Source: Desulfarculus sp.
GTDB taxonomy: Bacteria > Desulfobacterota > Desulfarculia > Desulfarculales > Desulfarculaceae
Direction of reading: 5' to 3'
NCBI GenBank assembly: GCA_003605055.1
Contig: QZKP01000011.1
Span: 1 to 64,000, forward strand
Length of the DNA: 64,000 bases
Shown: positions 8,120-16,628 of the stretch, piece after piece
Layout of the letters: each line of letters begins with the position of its first letter
Numbering within the stretch: the stretch's first letter is position 1
Notes under the pieces: model-generated
Databases searched by the model: none
Told to the model about the DNA's origin: nothing
The model's input: only the letters and a program-made list of their open reading frames with translations
Position numbers and translations under genes: made by a program

Positions 8120-9039
8120 CCGGCCAGGTAGTCCGCCTCCAGGGCCTGCACCAACTTGGCCAGGGTGGCGTTGACAGGTGTGGGGATGCCTAATTCCGCG
8201 CCGGAGCGCACCACCGCGCCGTTGATGTAGGCCACCTCGGTGTGCCGCTTGGCGCGCACGTCCTGCAGCATGGAGCTTACATTGGCCCCGGTGCGCCGGG
8301 CCACCTCCTCCACCGCGGCCAGCATGTCCTCATGCAGGAAGTCCACCCCCCGGGCCCGGCCCACGGTCAGGGCCTCCCCTACGGCCTGGGCCACGATTTC
8401 CCGGGCCGGGGGCAGCTCCAGCAGGCGGCCGTTGCGCACGCCCAGCAGGGCGGTGAGGGCGTTGATGCCCACGTTGACCACCAGCTTGGTCCAGATCAGG
8501 TTCTGCACGCCCTCGCTGGCGCTGGCCTCAAAGCCGGCGGCCTGCAGCAGCCCCAGCACCCGCCGGGTGAAACCGTCCACCGGGCCCTGGGCTGGGCCGA
8601 TGTGGGTCTGGCCTTGGCCGGCGTGGCGCACTCGGCCGATCGCCAGCAGGGTGGCGCCCTCGCTGGTGATGCCCCCCAGCACCCGGCCGGCGCCCAAGGC
8701 CGCCACCATGGCCTCCACGTTGCCGGCCCCGTTCTGCAGGGTCAGGGCCCGGGCCTCTGGCGCCAAGTGCAGCCCCAGGATGCGGGCCACCTCAGGCGTG
8801 TGGTAGGCCTTGGTGCAGACGATGGCCAGCTCCACCTCTCCCAAAAGAGTTGGTTCGGCCTTGGCGGGGATGGCTTGGGTGTGGCTTCCTGACTCGTGCT
8901 CCAGGATCACGCCCTGGCCCTGGATGTGAGCCGCCCGCTCCGGCCGGTAGTCCAGGAGGCGCACCTCGGCCCCGGCCCGCTGCAGGCGCGCGGCCAACAG
9001 CAGGCCCATGGCCCCAGGCCCCACGACGGCGATCTTCAT
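8116..9039 (-). CDS. panE: 2-dehydropantoate 2-reductase
   Basis: Reduces ketopantoate to pantoate with NADPH, the second step toward pantothenate. The start at 9039 gives MKIAVVGPGAMGLLLAARLQ, a Rossmann GxGxxG at the very N-terminus; the 17-residue upstream extension is rejected because it lacks homology. The catalytic lysine region LIWTKLVVNVGINALTALLG and the C-terminal TEVAYINGAVV are conserved. It follows panB by only 10 bases, so the two enzymes of pantoate synthesis form an operon. 307 residues, normal length. Confidence 0.92.
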   Translation of the reverse strand: MKIAVVGPGAMGLLLAARLQRAGAEVRLLDYRPERAAHIQGQGVILEHESGSHTQAIPAKAEPTLLGEVELAIVCTKAYHTPEVARILGLHLAPEARALTLQNGAGNVEAMVAALGAGRVLGGITSEGATLLAIGRVRHAGQGQTHIGPAQGPVDGFTRRVLGLLQAAGFEASASEGVQNLIWTKLVVNVGINALTALLGVRNGRLLELPPAREIVAQAVGEALTVGRARGVDFLHEDMLAAVEEVARRTGANVSSMLQDVRAKRHTEVAYINGAVVRSGAELGIPTPVNATLAKLVQALEADYLAG

Positions 9040-9049
9040 GGCCGGCCCC

Positions 9050-9889
9050 CTATAGCTTGAGCTGCGCCAACACCGCCGGGTCCATGGCAAAGCCGTGCTC
9101 CGGCGCGGGGAAGGCCCCGGAGGTCACCTCCTTGACGTAGGTCGAGACCGCCTCGTTGAGTACGGGGAAGATGTTGGCGTACTGACGGGCCATCTTGGGC
9201 GGCTTGCGCTCGGCCAGGCCCACCAGGTCGTGGATCACCAGCACCTGGCCGTCGCAGCCCGCGCCGCCGCCGATGCCGATGGTGACCATGGGCGTGGCCT
9301 TGGTGATGGCCTCGGCCAGGGGCGCGGGGATGCATTCGAACACCACCAGGCTGGCGCCGGCCTCGGCCAGGGCCCCGGCCGCCTCGATGAGCTTCTGGGC
9401 GCCGGCCAGGTCCTTGCCCTGCACCTTGTAGCCGCCCAACTGGGCCACGCTCTGGGGGGTCAGGCCGATGTGGGCGCAGACCGGTATGCCGGCCTGCACG
9501 ATGGCCTTGACCGTGGGCGCCACCTCGGCGCCGCCCTCCAGCTTCACGCAGTCGCAGCCGCCCTCTTTCATCATGCGGCCGGCGTTGGCGATAGCCTGCT
9601 CCTTGCTCACCTGGTAGGACATGAAAGGCATGTCGCCGATGAGCAGGGGATAAGTCAGGCCGCGGCGCACGGCCTTTATGTGGTGCAGCATCTCATCCAT
9701 GGTCACCGGAACCGTGGAATCGTAGCCCAGCACCACCATGCCCAGGCTGTCGCCCACCAGCACCGCGTCCACCCCGGCCTGGTCCATGACCCGGGCCGTG
9801 GGGTAGTCGTAGGCCGTGAGCATGGTGACTTTCTGGCCCTGGGCCTTCTTTTGCATCAGATCGGGAATGGTGATCTTCTTGCGATCCAT
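9050..9889 (-). CDS. panB: 3-methyl-2-oxobutanoate hydroxymethyltransferase
   Basis: PanB transfers a hydroxymethyl group from 5,10-methylene-THF to ketoisovalerate to give ketopantoate. The 279-residue product has the family motifs TAYDYPTARVMDQAGVDAVL and VGDSLGMVVLGYDSTVPVT (metal-binding aspartate in GDS), GDMPFMSYQ, and VKLEGG, plus GLTPQ and GGAGCDGQVLV(I)HDLVG. ATG start with GGAGAGGA upstream. It is the first gene of panB-panE. Its folate cofactor connects it to folD, which is transcribed divergently from the other side of the intergenic region. Confidence 0.96.
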   Translation of the reverse strand: MDRKKITIPDLMQKKAQGQKVTMLTAYDYPTARVMDQAGVDAVLVGDSLGMVVLGYDSTVPVTMDEMLHHIKAVRRGLTYPLLIGDMPFMSYQVSKEQAIANAGRMMKEGGCDCVKLEGGAEVAPTVKAIVQAGIPVCAHIGLTPQSVAQLGGYKVQGKDLAGAQKLIEAAGALAEAGASLVVFECIPAPLAEAITKATPMVTIGIGGGAGCDGQVLVIHDLVGLAERKPPKMARQYANIFPVLNEAVSTYVKEVTSGAFPAPEHGFAMDPAVLAQLKL

Positions 9890-10196
9890 AGTCCTCTCCT
9901 CGCCTGCGGTAGAAGCCGTGGATTTTGGGGCCGGCCCGTTCGGGGCGCTGGCGGCCGTCTGTGTCCCCTGGTTGGGATCCCAGCGGCCTGGCCGCGAACC
10001 GGGCCGTAGCGATTGTGCCTCATTGGTAACGGTGATTCATGTTTATGTCAAGCCCTATGACCGGCTAGAAAAATATTGACAGTGCATCCCCGCTGTGTTG
10101 TGTTTGGTGGCGCCGGCCGCGCGGCGGCGGGCATCCCGAAAAGATGAGAAACATTAACCGCCTAAGCGGCGAGATTTCACAGGAAAGGAGTGGGCT
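9890..10196. promoter_or_regulatory. Divergent panB/folD intergenic region with candidate promoters
   Basis: This 307-base gap holds no gene. For panB on the minus strand, TTGACA (complement of 10046-10051) is followed after 17 bases by TACCAA (complement of 10023-10028). For folD on the plus strand, TTGACA at 10076-10081 is followed 17 bases later by the poor -10 TGTGTT. The -35 elements are perfect but both -10 elements are weak, so the positions are tentative. No riboswitch-like fold is obvious by eye. Confidence 0.4.
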
Positions 10197-11066
10197 ATGG
10201 CAGCTGAGTTGATCAAAGGCTTGCCCATCGCCAATGCAATCCGCGAGGAGATCAAGGCCGACGTGGCCAAACTCAAGGCCAAGGGCGTGTCGCCCAAGCT
10301 GGCCGTGCTGCTGGTGGGCAGCGACCCGGGCAGCGTGTGGTACGCCAAGTCCAAGGTGGGCGTGGGCGAGAAGCTGGGCATCGAGGTGGACCTGCACACC
10401 ATGGCCGCCGACACCAGCCAGGACACGGTGCTGGAGCAGATCCAGGGCTGGAACATGGACACCACGGTGCATGGCATCCTGGTGGAGCTGCCCCTGCCCA
10501 AGAGCCTGAGCAAAGAAAAGGTCATGGAGTCCATCAACCCCAGGAAGGACGTGGACGGGGTGCACCCGGTCAACCGCGGCTATTTGCTGGGCGGCCAGGA
10601 GCACCTGGCCCTGGTGCCGGCCACGCCCCTGTCCTGCATCGCCCTGGCCGAGCGGGCGGGCATAAACTTCCGCGGCAAGCGGGTCACCCTGGTGGGCCGC
10701 GGCGACACCGTGGGCCGGCCCCTGGCCAGCCTGCTGATCAAGCGCGACGCCACCATCACCGTCTGCCACACCAAGACCGTGGACCTGGCCGCCGAGTGCC
10801 GCCGGGGCGAGATCGTGGTGGCGGCGGCGGGCTTCGCCGGCCTGGTCAAGAAGGACATGATCAGCCCGGGCACGGTGGTGATAGACGCCGGCGTCAACGA
10901 AATCAAGGACGCAAAGGGCGAGAGCCAGTACGTGGGCGACTGCGCGCCGGACGTTGCCGAGGTGGCCAAGGCCCTGAGCCCGGTGCCCGGCGGCGTGGGC
11001 AGCCTGACCACCACCATCATCATGCAGAACCTGCTCAAGGCCGTGGGCCTGCAGGGCCAGGGCTAG
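10197..11066 (+). CDS. folD: Methylene-THF dehydrogenase/methenyl-THF cyclohydrolase
   Basis: FolD interconverts methylene-, methenyl- and 10-formyl-THF. In the 289-residue product the catalytic YxxxK is seen in SVWYAKSKVG, the substrate region in VELPLPKSL, then KDVDGVHPVN, and the NADP domain in GRGDTVGRPLASLL. The end of the active site reads PGGVGSLTTT rather than the commoner PGGVGPMT. ATG start after GGAAAGGAG. It is followed 18 bases later by fchA, so this locus encodes the folate part of the Wood-Ljungdahl or C1 pathway. A second cyclohydrolase next door raises the question of whether FolD here works mainly as the dehydrogenase. Confidence 0.93.
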   Translation: MAAELIKGLPIANAIREEIKADVAKLKAKGVSPKLAVLLVGSDPGSVWYAKSKVGVGEKLGIEVDLHTMAADTSQDTVLEQIQGWNMDTTVHGILVELPLPKSLSKEKVMESINPRKDVDGVHPVNRGYLLGGQEHLALVPATPLSCIALAERAGINFRGKRVTLVGRGDTVGRPLASLLIKRDATITVCHTKTVDLAAECRRGEIVVAAAGFAGLVKKDMISPGTVVIDAGVNEIKDAKGESQYVGDCAPDVAEVAKALSPVPGGVGSLTTTIIMQNLLKAVGLQGQG

Positions 11067-11084
11067 GCGGGAGGAGGGTTAGCG

Positions 11085-11720
11085 ATGGCCCAACAAGTCT
11101 ATGACATGAAGGTCAGCGACTTCATCGAGATCGCGGCCTCCAAGAGCCACACCCCCGGCGGCGGCAACGTCTCGGCGGTGGTGGCCACCCTGGGCGCGTC
11201 CATGGTGGCCATGGTGGGCAACCTCACTCTGAGCAACAAGAAGTACGAGGAGGTCAAGGACCGGGCCCAGGCCAGCGTGGACCGGGTGATGGACATGATC
11301 GCCAAGCTCAAGGAACTGACCATCAAGGACATAGAGGCCTTTGACGCCTACATGGCCGTGTTCCGCATGCCCAAGGACACCGAGGAGCAGAAGAAGGCCC
11401 GCGCCCAGGCCATGCAGGACGCGGCCAAGGCCGCCACCCTGGTGCCTCTGGAGATCTGCCAGACCTGTCTGGCTGTGGTGCAGGAAGCCGAGGACCTGTC
11501 CAAGTACGGCAACCTGATGGCCATCAGCGACGTGGGTGTGGGGGCCATGGTGGCCGAGGCCGCCCTGCGCTCCTGCATGCTCAGCGTGGACATCAACCTG
11601 CCCTCCATCAAGGATCAGGCCTTCGTGGACAAGGTGCAGGGCGAGAAGGCCCGCCTGTTCACCCGGGCCGAAAAGATGCGCACCCTGGCCATGGCCCGGG
11701 TCATCGAGAAGATGGGCTAG
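11085..11720 (+). CDS. fchA: Methenyl-THF cyclohydrolase / cyclodeaminase-family protein (FchA-like)
   Basis: A 211-residue all-helical protein of the formiminotransferase-cyclodeaminase (FTCD_C) family. The signature SHTPGGGNVSAVVATLGASM is near residues 20-39, followed by AMVGNLT. In acetogens the free-standing form is called FchA and hydrolyses methenyl-THF to formyl-THF; related proteins deaminate formimino-THF. GGGAGGAGG precedes the ATG. Its position right behind folD favours the cyclohydrolase role. No formiminotransferase or histidine-degradation gene is next to it. A strong terminator ends the operon. Confidence 0.87.
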   Translation: MAQQVYDMKVSDFIEIAASKSHTPGGGNVSAVVATLGASMVAMVGNLTLSNKKYEEVKDRAQASVDRVMDMIAKLKELTIKDIEAFDAYMAVFRMPKDTEEQKKARAQAMQDAAKAATLVPLEICQTCLAVVQEAEDLSKYGNLMAISDVGVGAMVAEAALRSCMLSVDINLPSIKDQAFVDKVQGEKARLFTRAEKMRTLAMARVIEKMG

Positions 11721-11742
11721 CGCCCGCTGCAACGCGCACCCC

Positions 11743-11773
11743 GGCGGGGGCCCGGAGGGCCCCCGCCTTTTTT
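11743..11773 (+). terminator. Rho-independent terminator after folD-fchA
   Basis: An 11-base perfect stem (11743-11753 with 11757-11767), a 3-base GGA loop and six T residues at 11768-11773. Confidence 0.9.
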
Positions 11774-11824
11774 GCGCGCCGCTCGGCGGTTGCGGGGCGC
11801 TCAGGCCTGTGATAGCTTTTGAGC

Positions 11825-12232
11825 ATGCGCATGGGGTTATTATTGCGTTGGGTGGTCAACGCCCTGGGCCTGCTCTTTGTGAGTTGGCTCTTTGACGGCA
11901 TCCGCGTGGATGGCGTGGGCTGGGCCTTCATCGCCGCCCTGTTCCTGGGCATCTTCAACGCCCTGGTGCGCCCGGTGCTCATTCTGCTGACCCTGCCCAT
12001 CACCGTGCTGACCATGGGACTGTTCATCCTGGTGATAAACGCCTTGATGCTCTGGTTGACCGGCGCCCTGCTCGCCGGTTTTCACGTTCAGGGCTTCTGG
12101 ACCGCAGTGGGCGGGGCCCTGGTGCTGAGCATCATCAGCCTGGCGGCCAACGCCCTGGTGGGCGAGCGGGGCCGCATCGAGGTGATCGAGATGCGCCGGG
12201 ACTCCGGCGACAGCGGGCATTGGAGGACCTGA
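11825..12232 (+). CDS. Small membrane protein, phage-holin-4/YvlD-like family
   Basis: From ATG 11825 the product is about 135 residues with four hydrophobic segments (roughly 6-24, 33-52, 58-80, 92-112). The stretch FLGIFNALVRPVLILLTLPI with VLTMGLFILVINALMLWL is the hallmark of the YvlD/phage-holin-4 superfamily of inner-membrane proteins. TTG at 11819 and ATG at 11831 are alternative starts. The role is unknown in the family. It sits 3 bases before the next small gene and probably forms an operon with it. Confidence 0.75.
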   Translation: MRMGLLLRWVVNALGLLFVSWLFDGIRVDGVGWAFIAALFLGIFNALVRPVLILLTLPITVLTMGLFILVINALMLWLTGALLAGFHVQGFWTAVGGALVLSIISLAANALVGERGRIEVIEMRRDSGDSGHWRT

Positions 12233-12235
12233 GCC

Positions 12236-12511
12236 ATGGATCTGGACCAGCGCAGCCTGAGGATGCGGGTGGACTCCTGCCAGCGGGTGATCCAGGACGT
12301 GAGCCAGCGCCTGTCCCAGGAGGCGGTGCATCCCAGCATCGTGGATCAACTGCAGCGTCTCACCGATATGCTGGCCCTAATCGACCACCGGCTGGTTAAC
12401 GAGAAGGACCTGGACCGCATCGAGGGCTCCACCAACCAGCTCCTGCACGAGTTGGGCGTTCTGTTCAGCAACAAGGGCTTCGGCTCCTTGTACGACACTT
12501 CCTTGCAATAA
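12236..12511 (+). CDS. Small helical protein of unknown function
   Basis: A 91-residue protein with ATG start, 3 bases after the membrane-protein stop. It is predicted mostly helical, rich in Leu, Gln, Asp and Arg (MDLDQRSLRMRVDSCQRVIQ), without signal peptide or membrane segment. I do not recognise a family. The tight spacing supports a real, translationally coupled gene that may work with the upstream membrane protein. Confidence 0.6.
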   Translation: MDLDQRSLRMRVDSCQRVIQDVSQRLSQEAVHPSIVDQLQRLTDMLALIDHRLVNEKDLDRIEGSTNQLLHELGVLFSNKGFGSLYDTSLQ

Positions 12512-12610
12512 ATCCCTTGATCATTTACCTGAGCGCGGCTGGCCGCGGACCGGCTATTCTTTGACCCCGCCCCAGCGCCTTGCCCAGGCCGCGCCGCGGC
12601 CCTTGGCGTC

Positions 12611-12619
12611 TGCTATAAT
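12611..12619 (+). promoter_or_regulatory. Extended -10 promoter for radical SAM gene
   Basis: TGCTATAAT at 12611-12619 is a perfect extended -10 (TGnTATAAT). No good -35 is seen, which is normal for this class. It lies 42 bases before the ATG at 12661. Confidence 0.6.
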
Positions 12620-12660
12620 CGAAGCGGGTTGCATCATAGCCCCTGCTGCGAGATGAAGGC

Positions 12661-13698
12661 ATGACCACCCCCTTCCAAGGCATCCGCCGGCTGCACCTGA
12701 TCATGGGGCTGCAGTGCAACGCCCGCTGCGTCATGTGCTACCAGACCGATTTCTCGGCCAAGCGCAACATGCCTCCGGAGATATACCGGGAGCACCTGCT
12801 GCCGCTGTACCCGCACATCCAGAGCGTGAAGATTCAGGGCGGGGAGCCCACCATCATGTCCAACTGCCGGGACCTGGCCGGGTTCCTGCGCCAGTTCGAC
12901 AACATCCTCTACAGTCTGACCACCAACGGCATCCACCTGGATGATTTCTGGCTGGAGTCCATCACGACTCAGGGCGGCTTCATAAACTTTTCCATCAACG
13001 CCGCCCGGCCCCAGTCCTACGCCCAGATCGTCAAGTACGGCGACTTTGACAAGGTGCGGGACAGCCTGAAGCGGGTCATCGCCCGCCGCCAGGGCCGTCA
13101 GCCCCGGGTAGCCATCTCCATGGTGGTGCTCACCCACAACATCTTGGAGGTGGCCGAGTTTATCCAGATGGGCCACGATCTGGGCGTGGACTTGGTCTCC
13201 TTTGGCGTGGACCCCATCCTGAGCTTCGCCAACCTGCCGCCCCGGGCCGAGATACAGGCCCAACTGGAGCGGGCCGACGAGCTGGCCCAGCACTTGGGCA
13301 TGGAGACCGAGGCCCTGGACGTACTGCTCAGAGACTTCGGCCTGCGCGAAAAGACCGAGCTGCCCCAGGTCACGCCCGCGGCCTGCGCCCTGCCCTTCAA
13401 TAATCTGGTGGTGGATGAGCGTGGCGAGGTGCGCGTGTGCTGCAACACCTGGAAGGTGCTGGGCAACACCTACCGCGACTCCCTGGAAGACATCGTGCAG
13501 GGCCGGGCCATGCAGGCCTTCCGCCGCAAGATGGACCAGGGCGACTACACCTGGTGCGACCCCTACTGCGGCAACAACCCCCGCCCCACCCGCCAGGCCC
13601 TATTCAACAAGTACCTGTACCTAGCCCGCCGCGATCCCAAGGACACCTACGCCAAGTTCAAAAAGAAGCTCCAGCGCCGCCGACTGTTGAGCGCCTGA
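12661..13698 (+). CDS. Radical SAM protein with SPASM-like C-terminus
   Basis: A 345-residue radical SAM enzyme. The 4Fe-4S/SAM motif CNARCVMC (CxxxCxxC) is at about residues 20-27, and KIQGGEPTIM is the GGE motif. A C-terminal cysteine set, CALPFNNLVVDERGEVRVCC then WCDPYCGNN, resembles SPASM/twitch auxiliary-cluster regions. Such proteins modify peptides, enzymes or small molecules. No recognisable precursor peptide or partner lies beside it: the next gene is convergent. It has its own extended -10 promoter, so it looks monocistronic. Substrate unknown. Confidence 0.87.
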   Translation: MTTPFQGIRRLHLIMGLQCNARCVMCYQTDFSAKRNMPPEIYREHLLPLYPHIQSVKIQGGEPTIMSNCRDLAGFLRQFDNILYSLTTNGIHLDDFWLESITTQGGFINFSINAARPQSYAQIVKYGDFDKVRDSLKRVIARRQGRQPRVAISMVVLTHNILEVAEFIQMGHDLGVDLVSFGVDPILSFANLPPRAEIQAQLERADELAQHLGMETEALDVLLRDFGLREKTELPQVTPAACALPFNNLVVDERGEVRVCCNTWKVLGNTYRDSLEDIVQGRAMQAFRRKMDQGDYTWCDPYCGNNPRPTRQALFNKYLYLARRDPKDTYAKFKKKLQRRRLLSA

Positions 13699-13705
13699 CT
13701 TTGGC

Positions 13706-14497
13706 TTAGGTCAGGCTGCGGCACAGGCCGCCGTCAATGGCGTAGCTGGCGCCGGTGATATAGGCCGCCTGCTCCGAGGCCAGAAACACCACCAGGGCCG
13801 CAAACTCCTCGGGCCGGCCCATGCGGCCCAGGGGGATGCCGGCCACCACCGCGGCCAGGGCCTGCTCCCGGCTCACGCCCTGGCTGCGCGCCCGGTGGGC
13901 CAGGAGCTCCTCCACCCGCTCGGTGAGCATCCAGCCCGGGCATACGTTGTTCACCGTGACCTGGTTCGCAGCCACCTCGTCGGCCAGGGTCTTGGCCCAG
14001 CCCACCACCGCCGCCCGGATGCTGTTGCTGAGTATCAGCCCCGGCAGCGGCTGCTTGATGGACACGCTGGTCATGTTTATCACCCGGCCCCAGCGGCGCT
14101 CCCGCATGCCCGGCAGCACGCCTCGCGTCAGGGTTTGGGCCGAAAACAGGGTCAGGTCCACCGCCCGCTGCCAGGCCGCCTGGTCCAGTTCCGCGAAGCT
14201 GCCGGCCGGCGGGCCGCCGGCGTTGTTAACCAGGATGTCCACCCGGCCCAGGCGCTCCTGGGCCTCCTGGGCAAAGGCGGCCGCGGCCCGGCCGTCGGCC
14301 AGGTCCACGGCCTGGGCGAAAACCCGCACCTTGAACTCGGTGCCCAACTCCTGGGCCGCCGCGTCCAAGGCCCCCTGGCTGCGGGCGCACAGGGCCAGAT
14401 CGCAACCCTCGGCGGCCAGACCCCGGGCCACGGCCCGACCCAGGCCCTTGCTGGCCCCGGCCACCAGGGCCACGCAACCCTTAATTCCCATCCGCAT
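13706..14497 (-). CDS. Atypical SDR oxidoreductase (FabG-like, YxxxK replaced)
   Basis: ATG at 14497 has AGGAGG 6 bases upstream; the 14-residue upstream extension is rejected. The Rossmann motif GASKGLGRAVARGLA and NNAGG are intact. At the catalytic site the sequence reads NMTSVSIKQPLPGLILSNS then IRAAVVGWAKTLADE: the usual Tyr and Lys of YxxxK are replaced (SNSIR). This variant recurs in proteins annotated as 3-oxoacyl-ACP reductases, but the standard SDR proton relay cannot operate. It overlaps the upstream ABC gene by 17 bases and ends an operon with the exporter and TlpA-like protein. Confidence 0.82.
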   Translation of the reverse strand: MRMGIKGCVALVAGASKGLGRAVARGLAAEGCDLALCARSQGALDAAAQELGTEFKVRVFAQAVDLADGRAAAAFAQEAQERLGRVDILVNNAGGPPAGSFAELDQAAWQRAVDLTLFSAQTLTRGVLPGMRERRWGRVINMTSVSIKQPLPGLILSNSIRAAVVGWAKTLADEVAANQVTVNNVCPGWMLTERVEELLAHRARSQGVSREQALAAVVAGIPLGRMGRPEEFAALVVFLASEQAAYITGASYAIDGGLCRSLT

Positions 14498-16625
14498 GGC
14501 GTGCCTCCTCCCCGTTTCTGAGCCTCTGCAGGCGCACAAGGCGGGCGTAGAGCCCGCCGGCGGCCATGAGCTGTTCGTGCGAGCCCTCTTCCACGATGCG
14601 GCCGCGGGCCATCACCAGTATGCGCTGGGCCCGGCGCACGGTGGACAGGCGGTGGGCCACCACCAGACTGGTGCGGCCGGCCATCACCCGGGGCAGGGCC
14701 TGCTGGATCAGGCGCTCGGAGGCCGGGTCCACGCTGCTGGTGGCCTCGTCCAGGACCAGCACCCGCGGCTCGCCGGCCACGGCCCGGGCCAGGGCCAAGA
14801 GCTGGCGCTGGCCGGCGCTGAGCCGCCGGGCGCCCTCGCCCAGCACCGTGTCCAACCCCTGGGGCAGCCGGCGGACGAAATGCACCGCACCGCTGACCTC
14901 CAGGGCCCGCTGCAGGTGGCGCTCATCCACCTCGGGCCGGCCCAGGCTGATGTTCTGGCGCACGCTGCCGGCGAGCAAGAATACGTCTTGGGAGACCAGG
15001 GCCACCCGCTGGGCCAGGATCGTGGGGTCCAGCTCCCGCAGGTCCACCCCGTCCAGCAGCACCCGGCCCTGCTGGGGGTCGTAGAAACGCACCAAGAGAT
15101 TCACCAGGCTGGTCTTGCCCGCCCCAGTGGGGCCCACCACGGCCCAGGTCTCGCCAGGGGGGATGGCAAAGCTCATCTGTTGCAGCACCAGCGAGGCCGG
15201 GTCATAGCCGAAGCTCACGCCCTGGAACTCCACCCGCCCCGGCCCGGCCTCCGGCCGCAAGGGCACCGCCGGCGCAGGCAGGGTCTGCTGATTGTCCAGC
15301 AGATGAAAGATGCGCTCGCCCGAGGCCATGGCCGCCTGCATAATGTTGTACTTCTCCGCCAGATCCCGCACCGGCCTGAAGAACATCTGCATGTAGGCCA
15401 GGAAGGCCACCAGGGTGCCCAGACTGAGCTGGTCCTGCACCACCCGGCCGCCGCCGTAGTACAGGATCAGGGCCATGGCCAGGCCGGAAAGCAGCTCGGT
15501 GAGCGGCATAAAAACGGCGAAGACCTTGACCTGGCGCATGCCGGCCCGGAAGTACCCCTGGTTCAGGCGCGCAAATTCGCGGCGGCCGGCCGCCTCGGCC
15601 CGGAAAAGCTTGACCACGCTCAGACCGTCCAAGGTCTCGCTGAGCCAGGAGTTGATGCGCCCCAGGTGTCCCTGCAACTGCCGGAAGGCGTCCCGGGCCA
15701 GGCGGGAGAATACCCAGGCCAGCGCCGCCACCACCGGGGCCAGGGCCAGGCAGACCAGGGCCAGCTTCAGGTCCAGCAGCAGAAGCACCACCACGATGCC
15801 GGCGATGACGAACAAATCCTGAAACAGCGAGGCCATGACGCTGGAGAACATCTCGTTGACGTTGCCAACGTCGTTGGTCAGGCGGGTGACCAGCTTGCCC
15901 ACCGGGTTCTTGCCGAAGAAAAACAGGTCGCGGCCCAGCAGGTGGCGATACAGATGCTGGCGGATGCTCAACATCATCTCCTGCCCGGCCCGCTCCAAGA
16001 GAACCGTCTGCACGTAGCCCAGGGATACCACCAGACCCGCGGCCAGCAGGAACACCAGGGCCAAGCCGCCCAGACCCCAGGCGTCCGGCGACCGCAGCGC
16101 CATCAGATCGTCTTGGGGCAGGCGGCCCAGGTCCGCGGTGGAGATGACCCACCTCTGGCCGGCCGGGCGGAAAAGCTCCGGGTGATGCCGGGCCAGCTTG
16201 ACCGTCTCAGGCGTATCGGGCGCCAGATAGAAAGGCTGCTTTGCCACCGCGCCCGCCTGGCGCAGGGCCAAGATCAGGCGCGGGTCCAACTTGCGCCACA
16301 GTTCCTCGGGAATGAACACCGTGCCTTGCCGGCCGGGCAGGAAGCCGGCCTGGACCCCGGCCCGCACCTGCCCGGCCAGGCCCGCCGGGGCCCGGTCCAG
16401 GTCCAGCTCCAGGGCCTGGCGCACCATGTAGCGGTCAATGGCCAGGCGGGTGAGGTTGGGCAGCAGGAGATCCAGGCAGGTGCCCAGCAGGGTCAGGAGC
16501 GCGGCCAGGAGTATTATGCGCAGGTGGGGCCGGGCGTAGGAGGCCAGGCGGGTCAGCAGGCGCAGGTCATAGGGCTTGCCCAGCTGGTCGCCTTCCATGT
16601 AGCCGTAGTCCCAGGTGAAGGACAC
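14481..16625 (-). CDS. ABC exporter half-transporter, catalytically competent subunit
   Basis: A 714-residue fusion of six-helix membrane domain and ATPase. A roughly 130-residue hydrophilic insertion lies between TM1 (about 32-55) and TM2 (about 190-215), as in the larger subunit of BmrCD/YheIH-type heterodimeric exporters. Walker A is GPTGAGKTSL, signature LSAGQRQL, and Walker B VLVLDEATSSVD, keeping the catalytic glutamate. GTG start after GAGGGATAGGGC. Only 3 bases separate it from its partner gene. Together they probably export lipids or amphiphilic drugs; the substrate is inferred only from family. Confidence 0.88.
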   Translation of the reverse strand: MSFTWDYGYMEGDQLGKPYDLRLLTRLASYARPHLRIILLAALLTLLGTCLDLLLPNLTRLAIDRYMVRQALELDLDRAPAGLAGQVRAGVQAGFLPGRQGTVFIPEELWRKLDPRLILALRQAGAVAKQPFYLAPDTPETVKLARHHPELFRPAGQRWVISTADLGRLPQDDLMALRSPDAWGLGGLALVFLLAAGLVVSLGYVQTVLLERAGQEMMLSIRQHLYRHLLGRDLFFFGKNPVGKLVTRLTNDVGNVNEMFSSVMASLFQDLFVIAGIVVVLLLLDLKLALVCLALAPVVAALAWVFSRLARDAFRQLQGHLGRINSWLSETLDGLSVVKLFRAEAAGRREFARLNQGYFRAGMRQVKVFAVFMPLTELLSGLAMALILYYGGGRVVQDQLSLGTLVAFLAYMQMFFRPVRDLAEKYNIMQAAMASGERIFHLLDNQQTLPAPAVPLRPEAGPGRVEFQGVSFGYDPASLVLQQMSFAIPPGETWAVVGPTGAGKTSLVNLLVRFYDPQQGRVLLDGVDLRELDPTILAQRVALVSQDVFLLAGSVRQNISLGRPEVDERHLQRALEVSGAVHFVRRLPQGLDTVLGEGARRLSAGQRQLLALARAVAGEPRVLVLDEATSSVDPASERLIQQALPRVMAGRTSLVVAHRLSTVRRAQRILVMARGRIVEEGSHEQLMAAGGLYARLVRLQRLRNGEEARHADGN

Positions 16626-16628
16626 GCC

